From NCBI GenBank assembly GCA_025618425.1, contig CM046842.1, positions 35,958,951-36,022,950 on the forward strand: a DNA stretch of 64,000 nucleotides. The letters are read 5' to 3'. Shown piece by piece: positions 35,640 to 46,577 of the stretch. The notes under the pieces were generated by a model. That model was given only the letters and a program-made list of their open reading frames with translations, ran no database searches and was not told the DNA's origin. Numbering within the stretch: position 1 is the stretch's first letter; every line of letters starts with the position of its first letter. This DNA is from Heliocidaris tuberculata (Eukaryota > Echinodermata > Echinoidea > Camarodonta > Echinometridae). The position numbers and the translations under genes are program-made.

Positions 35640-37065
35640 TAGGGTCAAAACAACTTTGTATTAAATTTTGGACACATTTTTGAGTGAGAATGTACAGAAG
35701 TGATATATTCGGGCTCGCACTTCTCGCTTACTGAATGTGAGACTATTCGAACACCTCGCAGCCCAAATATGAGGTGGTGGGTACCAAAAAATCAGAACTT
35801 TAAGAATCCCGTGGGCATCCCCCGCCCCTTTCCTTCGCCATGCATGCCTATGCCTCTTGGAGACACGGTTTTATTCATTGGTAAAAAAAAAATACTGCAC
35901 CTATTAAGATATTAGGGAACAGAATAGTTTTGGATGTATGATTTCTGGATTTTAGAGCACTAAATGCTTATCGATTATCAAACTGCAAAACTATCAAAAT
36001 TATCAAAATTTTGCGAGGGGGCGGGGTCAAAGTTCGCTCCCGTCCCCTTTATAGAGGAATTAATGTTGATAAAAATTGCATGTATTAAAATGCGAGAGAG
36101 CGTGACGATCGAGGGATGAAATTTCGATTTTTCACTGTTGAACCTATGTATTGTTAAGCTGCAAGAGGATTCATATTTCTGTCTAGTGAGGAGGACCGGA
36201 AAAACTACTTTGTCCCCTGTTTTTGCAGGGAAAAGCCCCCCCCCCCCCCCCCCTCTGGTTTGTGGCCTTGTGATAGACAGGGTTTGTATTAATGTCCAAG
36301 GAACAATGTATGCATTAATATGCGAGAAATATTGAAACTTTGCTTTTTAGAGAAAAAGGAAGCTTATCAAACATCGTTATACATCAGAATGATTTCTCCA
36401 GATTTTCTTTCTGTTTATTTATTTATTCATTTATTTATTTATTTTTTTTTTTTTTTTGGCCTACTGCAAATAAATAAAAAAAGAAAATTGAGATTATTGC
36501 TTGTTGAAACTTTTTTTTTCAGTAATAGAAAATTGTTATACTGCAAAAATATGGTACTGTGAGGGGGGGGGGGCAAAAACGATTTCGTCCCGCCCCCCCC
36601 CCCAAACCTGATGGAAGAATGGAGGGGGAAAATATGTCCCTCGCTTTTGATAGACAGAGTTTCTATAGTCTTAAGATAAACAGCTTTTATCTACATGCAT
36701 ATGTACAGCGAACATGTAAGAAAATTTAAGTTTTGGAAGTGTGAGACTTCACCTTTTAGAGCACTAGAAAGCTGATCGCAGTACCATCAAATTTATAAGG
36801 GGGGGGGGGGCGCAAAACTACCACCTCCTGAGAGATATAATCGTTGCCCTCCATGCTTCTGGCGCCTGTGGTGAAAGTTTGCATTTTAGAGCACTAAAAA
36901 GCTTATTATACATCGTTGTAATGCACAATTATCATTATATAATTTTCTATTTTTTTTCCTGCGAGGGGCAAATGGGGGAATCAAATTTACCCCATTACGT
37001 GAATGATTCGGGGGCAAACTGTCCCTTCTACCCCCCCCCCCCCTTCGCGCCCGGCACCTATTAAC
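35640..37065. repeat. Degenerate tandem array of ~250-400-bp units
   Basis: Four or so recurrences of a unit that includes TTTTAGAGCACTAAA, AGCTTATC, a G-rich block (GAGGGGGCGGGG, later pure G tracts), then GATAGACAGGGTTT and TGTATTAATG-like words. Occurrences of TTAGAGCACTA lie at about 35953, 36757 and 36885, with a variant at 36348. Not coding. Confidence 0.6.
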
Positions 37066-37877
37066 AAAGACTATGTATATTTTGAAGACACAAACATCAA
37101 TTATGTTCATGTATTTGTATTAATCACAATGCCCTATAAAGTCAAAGATGCCCATACCCCCTGAAAATTTTTGAGATTATTTACCCACGAATATAACTAA
37201 CTATACGCGGTTTCAAGATCTAATTATTCAAATCATATTTTTCACACCAAAAGTAAATTCCAGCAAAATTGACAATACGATCCCTGTTCTTTGTGTACTT
37301 TCATGCATGCGTGCTCAATGTCACAACAGTATTTCGATGCTCGGACAAAGTTCTACCTTTTATATTGTTAAACCCGTATTTGCCTCACTACGTTGCTTAC
37401 AGGCATAATCCAACACGTCATACAATGTAATATATTAAGATCATCATAATGCAATCTTTCAGTGAATGTAACATAATTGTAATACAGCGTGTGGTTAATA
37501 TGATACTCACAGAATAGAAGAGAAGGATTCTGTTTTCTAGCTTTGAAAAAATGAAAGGGAGAAACCTCAAAGAAAACAAGCCACAGCGTTTAAAGCAAAG
37601 AGATACATGAGGTGTTTCCCTGTTGTAGAAAGTGAAATCCAGTTCAGGAAATGACGTGAACCTTTATGCTCAGTCTTTGAGTTTCAAGTTCACATTCGTT
37701 CCCGATTATGCGCTTCCGTTATTGCTGAAAATCCTGACCTAGGCACTGTCATGACCACCCTGATTTTTTTTCCCTATCACCCTAAGCAGGTGTGTTTATT
37801 GCTACAAAACATCTCACATTCAATTTTAGTTTATATATTAAAAAAAAAACAACTAAAAACTAAAAACAAAACAAAAC

Positions 37878-37909
<32 letters not shown>

Positions 37910-38342
37910 ACAAAAACAAAGCAATATAGTGTTCTACAGATACATTTCAATATTTCAGGTAAATTACACATTTGTCGTTTTCCTTCTTTTACAAGGGGGT
38001 ATTGTTATCAATTCGTCTTTAATTTTCTTTAGAAAAAGTAAACTACAAGTTTTGTCCTCCTTTCATCTTTTCCTTTTTCTTTTCTCAAAATCAACATTTT
38101 GTATAAGCTCCAAAAGCTCGTGGTCAAGATATTATCAATACCGTGGTGATAATAGGATATTTTCTTAAATGATAAATGAATAGGTGAAAAAGGTGAATTA
38201 TCATCCAACACAACAATATATATTGTGAGAGGAAATAAAGAAGTTGGATAAAAGCATGAAATTTCTAATAGTTTGTTTTTTGATATTCTACCAACACGTG
38301 GAATTTGTCATGTTTGTATTTAACATATATATATATATGTTT

Positions 38343-38406
<64 letters not shown>

Positions 38407-39665
38407 TTAAACAAAGTGGTTAGTGAAAAGTTAGATATAGTAACTTTGAGTGAAAGTCACAGATAAATTTGATAGATAATACCAATTATTATTTAGAAAG
38501 TCAACACCATCAAAGTAGCCTCCGACTGCCATGGTCTACAATACCGGTATAAACAAATCAACTTGTTAGAAAAAGCTGAAGGAAATACTTTGATGGAATA
38601 TTTTGATTCCAAGGAAGCTTTGAGAAAAAAATAGTCATTATAAAACACATCCAGAGCAAGGTTCGAAGGAAACTATGGCATTTCATTGTTGTTGTGATAA
38701 AACTTTCAACAACAAAAAATAGGTGATTGCGCGAAATATTTAAAGCAATGTTCAAAAGCACATATTAGTATATTGTGAAGCCTCGAGGGCCAGGGGGGGG
38801 GGGGGAAACATGATTGCGCAATATCTCATAAACAAGGCTCACAGGATATAGCCGATTGCGCAACTTCTTTGTGAGAAGAACTTAGTAGATCACATTATCA
38901 TACTATTCATGAAAAAGGCTGAGCTTATGGGGAAAAGCGATTGCGCAATATTTTTGAAAGGAAGTTAATAAGGGAAACGAATTTATTGCATGTTTTTTTG
39001 TCAAAGGAAGGAGAGAGTAACTGAATTTGCGAGCACATACTTTGAAACAATGGCTCTGTAAAGACCATTTTAGTGCTGTAACCAAGTAGTCCAAAACACA
39101 ATCAAAGTATGTGACTTTTGGAACATGTGATTAAGGGGTATAACTGCATTCAGGAAAATGTATTATGTTTTGTTTGGCCAATGATTAAAACAAACTTCAC
39201 CAATTCCCTTCTGGATTAGCCTGTTCTAGTCTGAGAAATTAAAAAAAAAAAATTTTTTAAAGCATGATTTGAGCATGGGATTGTGGTCAAAATCAAGGCT
39301 AAAATGAATAACTGAAATATTCTTAAAATGAGCTCTTTCTTTGAAAACCACCAACAAGTCATTAAAATCACATTGTCTATAATTATGCTTTATATAATTA
39401 CATATCTGTTTATAAAAGCTTCATTCTTGAGCAATATTCAAGTAGATAGAACTCTGTTAACATTTAGTTCATTGTTAGGACAGAGAGATTGCAGCTTACG
39501 ATCAGGACAGTGATTTCCTCAGTTACCTGGTCCCTCAGATAGGATTTCAATAGTAGGTCATCCGGTTGCTTACTACTTCGATGAATTAGTTTTAATGATA
39601 ATAGCGTGTTTTACATTTACGTGTATATCATGATCCAAGCATGCCGTACTTGTGTTCTACACAAT
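37066..39665. other. Non-coding interval with microsatellites
   Basis: No gene recognised. It contains (AAAAC)n at 37866-37903 and a long (TA)n tract at 38322-38402. GATTGCGCAATA-like words recur at about 38724, 38811, 38850 and 38938 (loosely spaced repeats). An A/T homopolymer junction lies at 39241-39259. Confidence 0.5.
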
Positions 39666-39899
39666 GGCCCGAATTCACAAAGGAGGTTTAAACCATGGCT
39701 AAGGTTTAAACCTCCGGCCGTAAGCGTACTAAAATAAGCGTAAATAAGCGCGCATTGCCCATGCGCGCGCTCAAAGAAAATATAATTATGATTGGATCGG
39801 ATTCCGTGCGCACGTACGTACGCTTAAAAAACCCAGGCCCAGGCCCAGGAGGGGGTTTAAACCATGGTTTAAACTAAACCTCCTTTGTGAATTCAGGCC
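39666..39899. mobile_element. MITE with GGCCCGAATTCAC ends (234 bp)
   Basis: The inverted ends are GGCCCGAATTCACAAAGGAG on the left and, reversed, GGCCTGAATTCACAAAGGAG on the right. AGGTTTAAACCATGG and CCATGGTTTAAACTAAACCT lie just inside. AAT on both sides may be a 3-bp duplication, as in PIF/Harbinger insertions. The interior is CpG-rich (GCGCGCATTG, GCGCGCGC). Confidence 0.8.
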
Positions 39900-40433
39900 A
39901 ATGTGTATATGACTTGGTTTGTGTAAATCGTCAGTGATGCATGCTACTCATTGGACGGTCAAATTATAAGATGAACTTCGAATCTATAAATGACTTGTAT
40001 TTATATCTGATTATTCCCATGAAAATATTATGATGAGACATTTGATGCTTTATATCTTTATTGAGCAGTTGAGCTTTAAACAAATTCCAAGATTATTTTT
40101 CCAGCTAGATGAAGGAAAGGATTATAGTGCAAATGATTTATTATGATTCTACATGTTGGTTTGTGATTTACACTTTGTTTATGCTTCAGATTAATTTTCA
40201 TTAATTTTGTCACCTTAATATTTTCTGTTTTTGCCTCAATCAGGGTGCAAAAATCAACGTTACCAGTCTTCTGTTTTTTTTTACCTAGTTAAGCCTGTTG
40301 AAGATATACATGTACTATTCCAAGCTCTTGAATTCCAGTGGGTGTCTTTAGATTTCCTTTTCCAGAATGGCCTCGAATATACTGGAAACAGTGAAATAAT
40401 TACATAAGGTGAAATAAGATCATAAAAACTCAT

Positions 40434-40514
40434 TTAACCCATTGAATATTGAATTATCTCATTCCATAAGCTTAGTACAGGGGTAAAACTCAGTTCCAGT
40501 AGGCAATGGCTTAA
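40434..40514. mobile_element. 81-bp TTAA-bounded MITE, second copy
   Basis: TTAACCCATTG at the left; reversed from the right, TTAAGCCATTGCC then TACTGGAACTGAGTTTTACC. It aligns with the element at 31719-31800 (CATTGCC, GGAACCAGTT, CCTGTA, TAAGC in the same order) in inverse orientation. Confidence 0.7.
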
Positions 40515-40823
40515 CCTGTTTGTGTAGTGTCCTCAAAACCTGTCAACCCGAAAAATTTAACCGAAATAGTTTACTTCGGATACTGTGTAGAGTGATCAAC
40601 TTTGGATATGAACTAACCAAAATTAATGGAGTCATATAGAAACGGCTTCCTATTACCCCAGGTTCCCAATGAGTTGCACCCTGATCGTGGATGACCGCTA
40701 TGTGAGAATCATGCAGTTTACATGCAGTGAATAGGACATCTGCAGTGTGTTGAATCGGACTGGATTTATTGGACAAATATTTATTGCTAAAATGAGAGCT
40801 GAGAGAGCCAGAAGGGCGTTAAC

Positions 40824-41519
40824 CAGTGGCTGATCCAGGATTTTGTGATGGAGGGGGCAGATATTAACAGAATTTTTTGAAAATCAAAAACAACAACAAC
40901 AAAAGATCGTCAGCATTCTGGGGGCCTCTTTTACCTCAATAAATGTCTGACAAGCAAAAAATAAAAAATAAAAAAAAGGGGTCATCACCATTTTGGGCTG
41001 TATTTTTTTTTCCCAGGACTGGAGGGGGCAAATATTAACAAAATTTTCTGAAAAAAAAAAAAAAAAAAAAGGTCAACATGGCGTATATTCCATTGTTACA
41101 TGCTTGCCTAACAAAGCAACAGACCGCCATATTGTTACCTACTGGAGCAGAGTTGGCCAAACACTATGTATGGATGGCACTGCTCATTACGCTCAGAGCG
41201 CGTTGAAAGAGAGAGTTTTGACACGCGCATAATAAGCCTACGCGTACATGGTCTTTGTTTAAAACATGGCGGATCATGGAGCTCCCAATAGTTCCCTTTC
41301 ACGTACATTCTCTATGGGAGGGAACTATTTGAAGCTCCATGAAATGACTGACCAATCAGAAGCGACCTCCAGTGTCGCGACTCTCTGTATGTATAGCTCT
41401 GTTTAACGCTCAAATACCGCCCTCTCTCGATGATGGCGGAAGTCCTGACAGAAAAGAAAAAAAAATATCGCGGCCCGGGCCCCCCGGGCCCCCCACCCCT
41501 CCCCCTGGATCACCCACTG
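40824..41519. mobile_element. hAT-type non-autonomous element with 8-bp target duplication
   Basis: Flanks GCGTTAAC (40816-40823) and GCGTTAAA (41520-41527) form an 8-bp duplication with one mismatch. The ends are CAGTGGCTGATCCAGG and, reversed, CAGTGGGTGATCCAGG. Inside, a ~190-bp segment is tandemly duplicated (GGAGGGGGCAGATATTAACA and GGAGGGGGCAAATATTAACA), with A-rich tracts. A strong hairpin lies at 41275-41341. Non-coding. Confidence 0.85.
41275..41341. repeat. Hairpin inside the hAT-type element
   Basis: CATGGAGCT and AATAGTTCCCT on the left pair with AGGGAACTATT and AGCTCCATG on the right, around a ~20-base loop (TTCACGTACATTCTCTATGG). Confidence 0.8.
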
Positions 41520-41527
41520 GCGTTAAA

Positions 41528-42690
41528 ATGATAGAAGTTAACACCCTTTTGGCTTCAAGCGTTGCAGTGTATGTGGATCATTAAAACTCATTTGATATAT
41601 GTTCTGTTGCCTTCGATCATTTCCTTCCATAAGTTGGATTGATATGGTTGAAGTTCAATGTTAGTAGCAATTCTGGACATGTTATTTCTCAATATTTTTA
41701 TATTGAATCGTCAATTTTCTGAAATTCCAATCATTTCCTGTATACATCATTTATACCGTCAGCATTCTTTTTTTTTTCATGGTTAATATTGTGAAATGCC
41801 CTGTTCACATATGACAGGTTAAACCACCTAAAAAAAAAGTGTTCCAGCAAAATTGAATGACACGAGCTCAGTGCACTTACATTTGTGTATTTTGTAATGC
41901 ACATATATATATAATGCCCGGTTCATACGAGATCTTATTTCGATTGTATCATTACCTGCCGCTAATCAACCCTGTGAGGACAATTTACCCATACACCAGT
42001 TTGTATTGTTTACACTGTGCATTTTACAATCACTTTTTTGAAACATCACTCTTTCAAGACGCGTAAAAGACAGTAGCAGTCACTGACGTGGTCCTAACGT
42101 CAGCAAATGACGCCTCGTGTAAGCTATGCTTAAGAACACCTAGAAACCTGAGTTGCAAACAGCTACGTTCTTTTTCACCCTCTCTCACCATTTTTTTTTA
42201 CAATATTTCCGTTCTTTTTTTTTCAAGGTGGTTTACTGCTTCAAGTGTGAACAAGGCATTGGGATGTACATGTGATATATACTTTGTGCCTTGATGATAT
42301 CTCTGTGTACATGTATATACATTGTTATGTTAAAGATACTAAATAACAATTTGACTTGGTCGTAAAAGTAGTTAGATTTAACTTTTTTGGAAGGGAAAAA
42401 TATAATTAATTTTAATAAGGGATTTATACTTTTGAACAAGTATGAGCGTGGTCAGCCTTGTAATTTGCCAAATTCTGTTTTGAAAATAGAAGGGAAAACC
42501 GAAAGCCTTAATAAATCTTTATTTAATAGGAGTTTTGGACATTCATTGATTGCACTGATTTTCTATAGGAATGAAAAGAAACATATTCATACATGATAAA
42601 AAAAAATAACTCAAATATCATCAGTAATCGATATAACAAGAGATATAAATGATAAATCCCATACTATTGCTATGGTCCTATTGGCTGATT
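41528..42690. other. Non-coding interval
   Basis: No gene or element recognised. The last ~90 bp (42610-42690, TATTGGCTGATT) recur directly at about 43130-43215, on the other side of the fold-back element. Confidence 0.5.
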
Positions 42691-42695
42691 GTCTA

Positions 42696-43121
42696 CAGTC
42701 AGACCCAACTCCGGAAAACCGAGCACAGGTATATACTCCGAAAACGTCGTATGAATATAGAGCCCTCATCGTTTGGTGTGAGGCAGTGTGAGCAAAAGGC
42801 ATGGGGAAAATCTTGCAAAGTCACCTGCCAACGATATATGTATTTAACAAAAATAATGCTGCTTGTCAAATATCTTCAAAATCCTTGAATGATTCGTCAT
42901 ATCAAATTACTTTCAAACAACAAACATTTGAAATAAATATATCCGCAGCATTATTTTTGAAAAATATATTATCAACAGCAGGTCGACTTTGGATGATTTT
43001 CCACATGCCTTTTGTACACGCTGTCTTGCACTGAACGATGAGGGTTCTATATTCATCTCGCTTAATACGCCGTTTTCGGAGTATATGCCTGTGCTCGGTT
43101 TTCCGGAGTTGGGTCTGACTG
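42696..43121. mobile_element. Fold-back element (426 bp) with GTCTA target duplication
   Basis: Arms of ~170-185 bp are inverted copies, starting CAGTCAGACCCAACTCCGGA at both ends. GTCTA flanks both ends (42691-42695 and 43122-43126). Beyond that, about 80 bp of flanking DNA is also duplicated directly. No coding potential; peptide ORFs here are arm translations. Confidence 0.85.
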
Positions 43122-43262
43122 GTCTATATGAATGAATAGAAATATATCCATACATGGTAAATATAACTTTTAAACAAATCCAATACTGTTACTATGACCC
43201 TATTGGCTGATTTTCAAGATGTAATTTCAAAAGATGAATATGTTTGAATTGCGTCAAGATCA

Positions 43263-43410
43263 GGGCCCTGTTTCATAAGAGTTGTTTTCATTAACGACCG
43301 CTACAGATCTGTGACAAATTTGCTCTAAGCCAATCAAATTCAATGATTTCAGTAGCTTATAACATTTATAGAAACTTGTTATTCATAAAGAGTTACATGG
43401 AACAGGCCCC
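43263..43410. mobile_element. MITE with GGGCCCTGTTTCAT ends (148 bp)
   Basis: The left end GGGCCCTGTTTCATAAGAG and the reversed right end GGGGCCTGTTCCATGTAACTC are inverted. The core (ATGATTTCAGTAGCTTATAA) also occurs reversed in the element at 45691-45828, so the two are related. Confidence 0.7.
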
Positions 43411-44485
43411 AGGTCTGGTCTGGTTGCAGATTATCTAAAATCCTAGTCCTATTAAAGTTCCTTTTCAACCCAACATTTAAAAAAGAATGAGACAAGATAA
43501 AGTTATTATGGACTAAAATTTGAATTTATTTTCTTCTCCATTCATTCATTCAGTTGAATCACATTATATATAGTAGACATATCAATGCACAAAATAGCTT
43601 GTCAAAAAGCGAAGTGCAGTATTTTGGAGCGAATATGTGTAATGGATAATGCATGATAGTGAAAAGTGTGAACCATATATCATTATTCTGAGATTTAACG
43701 ATTTCCTGTCACAAATATTAAGTAGAGAAGAGTAACAAGATCTCTAAATGCACTATCTTAAAGGCAATATTTGTATTAACAGGTAATACAAAAAATTCTG
43801 TGTAATGAATATTGCCTCAATGAAACCGTACATGATTGTGATGTGTGGGACAGGGTGTATGCCCTATTATGATCCATGAAAAGATATATGTATTATGAAA
43901 ATTATCAAAAATATGAAATATATAAAATATGCATTAAAAAAATATGAAATGTTGAGTCTGTTTCATTGCATTCACAAGATGTCTTTACAGTAATATTCAA
44001 TGTGGAGCAGATTTTATTCCAGTATATTTAAATGAGATGAAGGCGATGAGATGTGTTTAGACTCAGTGCCCCCCCCCCCCAGCAAAAAAAAAAGAAAAAG
44101 AAAAAGTGTTCCATCTCTCCTCAAAATCTCTCTATTCCAGAAGTTCTGGCAACACCCTCAGTGGCGTATCCAGCAGACAATAACGTGTACGCTCCATATT
44201 TAAAGCCCCTTTATCTCTCTCTCTCCCCCCTCAGTTAAAAAAAAAAAACCACACACACACACACACAAACAAAAACAGATAAACAATGAAAACACATAAA
44301 CACCCCCCCCCCCCCCCTCAAACAAACAACAATAATTTTTAAAAAATGAACCGGTTCTACAGAATGAGGGGCTACATTTAGCAACAAATATTTATATGTT
44401 AATTCACCCCCCCCCCCCCCCTTACAAATGTCTGGCTTTATAGGCCCAATGCATTCTACCTCTTTATATCCCTGGCTAACTGTCT
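43411..44485. other. Non-coding interval downstream of the tandem-domain gene
   Basis: No gene seen. It contains C runs (44069-44079, 44303-44318, 44406-44421), (CA)n at 44251-44267 and CAGTGGCGTATCCAGCAG at 44159-44176, which looks like an element terminus. Confidence 0.5.
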
Positions 44486-44762
44486 CTATTCAAGCTTTAT
44501 ATTGAGGTTCCCCTCGACAATTTGAACACTGAAGTTGTCCGAAGACTTCGCTGTGTAGACCGCTTCACCGGTGTCGCCTTCATCATTTTTCCTGCTTTGA
44601 AGACGTGACGCAGATACTGTGAGAGTCCCTGATTGGACGGACGGCTGCCATGTGTCCAGTGACGTCACAATCTGACTCGTATTTCTTCCATCTTTGTCTG
44701 TAGAGATGATCTTCAGTGTTTGGTTTGTTGCGTTGTGGATGCGAGGAAAATATAGCCCTTTC
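44486..44762 (-). CDS. Exon 2 of a two-domain protein of unknown family
   Basis: Ninety-one codons plus stop. The exon begins after a 3' splice site (TTTTCTTGGTAATGTAG at 44763-44765). Its first base completes a split Gly codon, then it reads KGLYFPRIHNATNQTLKIIS, TDKDGRNTSQIVTSLDTWQP, SVQSGTLTVSASR and, after a short charged insert, GEAVYTAKSSDNFSVQIVEG to NLNIKLE-stop. It repeats the domain of exon 1 position by position (PRIHN, LKI, DKDGRxTSQIV, WQP, SG, TVS/TIS, GDA/GEAV, IQI/VQI, LNI). Predicted mostly beta, cytosolic, no signal peptide and no transmembrane segment. I do not recognise the family. Confidence 0.7.
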
Positions 44763-45001
44763 CTACATTACCAAGAAAACATCAGAAATAGATTAATTTC
44801 ATTTAATCCCCCCCCCCCCCCGAGCAAAATATAAAAGGGCCTACCCGCTTGGGTATTCTTGAAGTCATTTTAATTAAATCATATAAAAAAAATGCTGGAA
44901 TTGAGGTCATAAGCATTATTATCATGATTGGTTAAGACATTATGTTTATTGTTATTATTATTATTATCATTATTATTATCATGATTGGTTTAGACATTAT
45001 A

Positions 45002-45078
<77 letters not shown>

Positions 45079-45099
45079 ATCCACGTCATCAACACCTAC
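44763..45099 (-). other. Predicted intron with (ATT)n tract
   Basis: Donor TGG|GTAGGT at 45099 and acceptor TAATGTAG| at 44763, both on the minus strand. Removal joins phase-2 and phase-1 ends without a stop. The intron contains poly-G (minus strand) at 44807-44821 and an ATT microsatellite (44949-45073). Confidence 0.65.
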
Positions 45100-45395
45100 C
45101 CAGCTGGCTTGCTGTAATCCTGTGTGATATTGAGCATTCCCTTAATAATCTGTATAGTGAAGTCATAGCAGGACTCGGCTGTACTCAGGACCGCATCCCC
45201 GTTGTCCGTTACCGGGACACCGTTGGCGAGGTGAAACACCGAGATGGTCATTTTACCTGACGGGATTGTAGGCTGCCACGAGTTTGCCTTTCTCACTATC
45301 TGACTCGTGTCTCTTCCATCTTTATCCCTGCAAACAATCTTCAGTATTTCATCTGTCCTGTTGTGAATACGAGGTGAAGAAGTTTCACTCCCCAT
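45100..45395 (-). CDS. Exon 1 of a two-domain protein of unknown family
   Basis: Starts at ATG 45395 (context AAAATGG, A at -3 and G at +4) and encodes MGSETSSPRIHNRTDEILKI, VCRDKDGRDTSQIVRKANSW, QPTIPSGKMTISVFHL and, further on, GDAVLSTAESCYDFTIQIIK before GMLNITQDYSKPA. The last two bases (GG) of the exon start a Gly codon finished by exon 2. Without splicing the frame stops at 45096. The spliced product is about 190 aa with two copies of the same ~90-aa domain. Intact frames in both copies and conservation of the same residues argue for a functional gene. It lies ~300 bp from a MITE (45691) that could sit in its promoter. No known function can be assigned. Confidence 0.7.
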
Positions 45396-45690
45396 TTTCT
45401 GAAACAGCTTTCCGATGAATGATAATCGTTATGAGTGCTGACTGAAAACGTTTACATAAACGGTGCACGTGACGTAGAAACACAACTCAAATAAATGAAA
45501 CACGAGTCACGAATAAGCGATCCTGATTGGCTGAACACCATGCTGAACACCATGCTGCGTTTATGAACCGGTAGTCGACATTTCATTAATCAATATACAA
45601 AGTTCGATCGTGTTGCAATGATAAACGGTTCACCTCAACGAACCTTGGCACATTGCAACATCATACGTGAGTACGGGTTATAGAAGAGTT

Positions 45691-45828
45691 GGGGAGCGTT
45701 TCATGAAAGGATTTGTCGGATATTTTATCCGACAAGTGTTATAAGCTACTGAAATCCTTGCATCTGATTGGCTGAAAGCAAATTTGTCAGTGATAATCAC
45801 TGACAAAATGCTTGATGAAACGCTCCCC
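45691..45828. mobile_element. MITE with GGGGAGCGTTTCAT ends (138 bp)
   Basis: Perfect terminal inversion GGGGAGCGTTTCAT / ATGAAACGCTCCCC (one more base differs inside). Inner small inverted repeats (GTCGGATA...TATCCGAC, GTCAGTGATAATCACTGAC). Related core to 43263-43410. Confidence 0.8.
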
Positions 45829-46384
45829 AGAACACATCATTATTCTGTGCGCGTAGAATAAGGGCATATTACTCTGCCACTGTCTGACTTTCGATATAGT
45901 TCCGGTCACACGCAGTTATTCACCGAAGGAAATGAAATGTATCCATCCGCTACGACTACAACTAAATTATTTGGTGTTCAAAATTCTCGCTAATATTTCA
46001 ATGTTTTGAATTCTTGGAAGAGAAACATATAAAATAGTAAATTTTCTAATAATAGCAACATTCCTGAAATATAGCCTTGATACTAATTTACTTTGAAGGC
46101 AAGAAGTTTTAGGAAATCACCCATGTAGGTATATCCTTAACATCAACCGTGATCACATCTGAGTACTATCTTATACTTATCTTTACTCTCGCTACTACCC
46201 ACTTCTCTCTCTCTCTCTTTCTCTCTTTCTCTTTGAATTGGTATTTGGTATTTGGTATTTTATTAAGGAACTTCATTAACATTGACATCAATATTTTGTT
46301 TTACAATACAAAGCCTTAGTATAAGGAAAATTAACTATCACGTGGAAATTAAATGGAAAAGAAAAAGAGAGAAAATATAGCAAA

Positions 46385-46577
46385 TCGTAATAGGACTACT
46401 CAGATTTAACATGTGATAAATTATACAACATTATCAAACTGGATATTATATTGATATTAATACTGAAATAGAAAATCATAATGTCACTACTCATATTAAC
46501 ATGTGACAAGTTATGTATCAGCATCAAGCTGGATATCATATTGATATAAACAATGCAACAGAAAATCAGAATAGGAC
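46385..46577 (+). repeat. ~91-bp minisatellite, interrupted by a LINE
   Basis: Two tandem units (46385-46476 and 46477-46568) share AATCAKAATAGGACT-type starts, ATTAACATGTGACAA, and GGATATYATATTGATAT. A third unit begins at 46569, is cut by the LINE, and resumes at 47654 (AATAGGACTAACATGAGACA ... ATATTGATATAAGCC) up to about 47735. Confidence 0.75.

Noticed and set aside
43800..44060. Possible exons near the tandem-domain gene
   Set aside because: No open frame longer than chance and no homology to the two domain exons.
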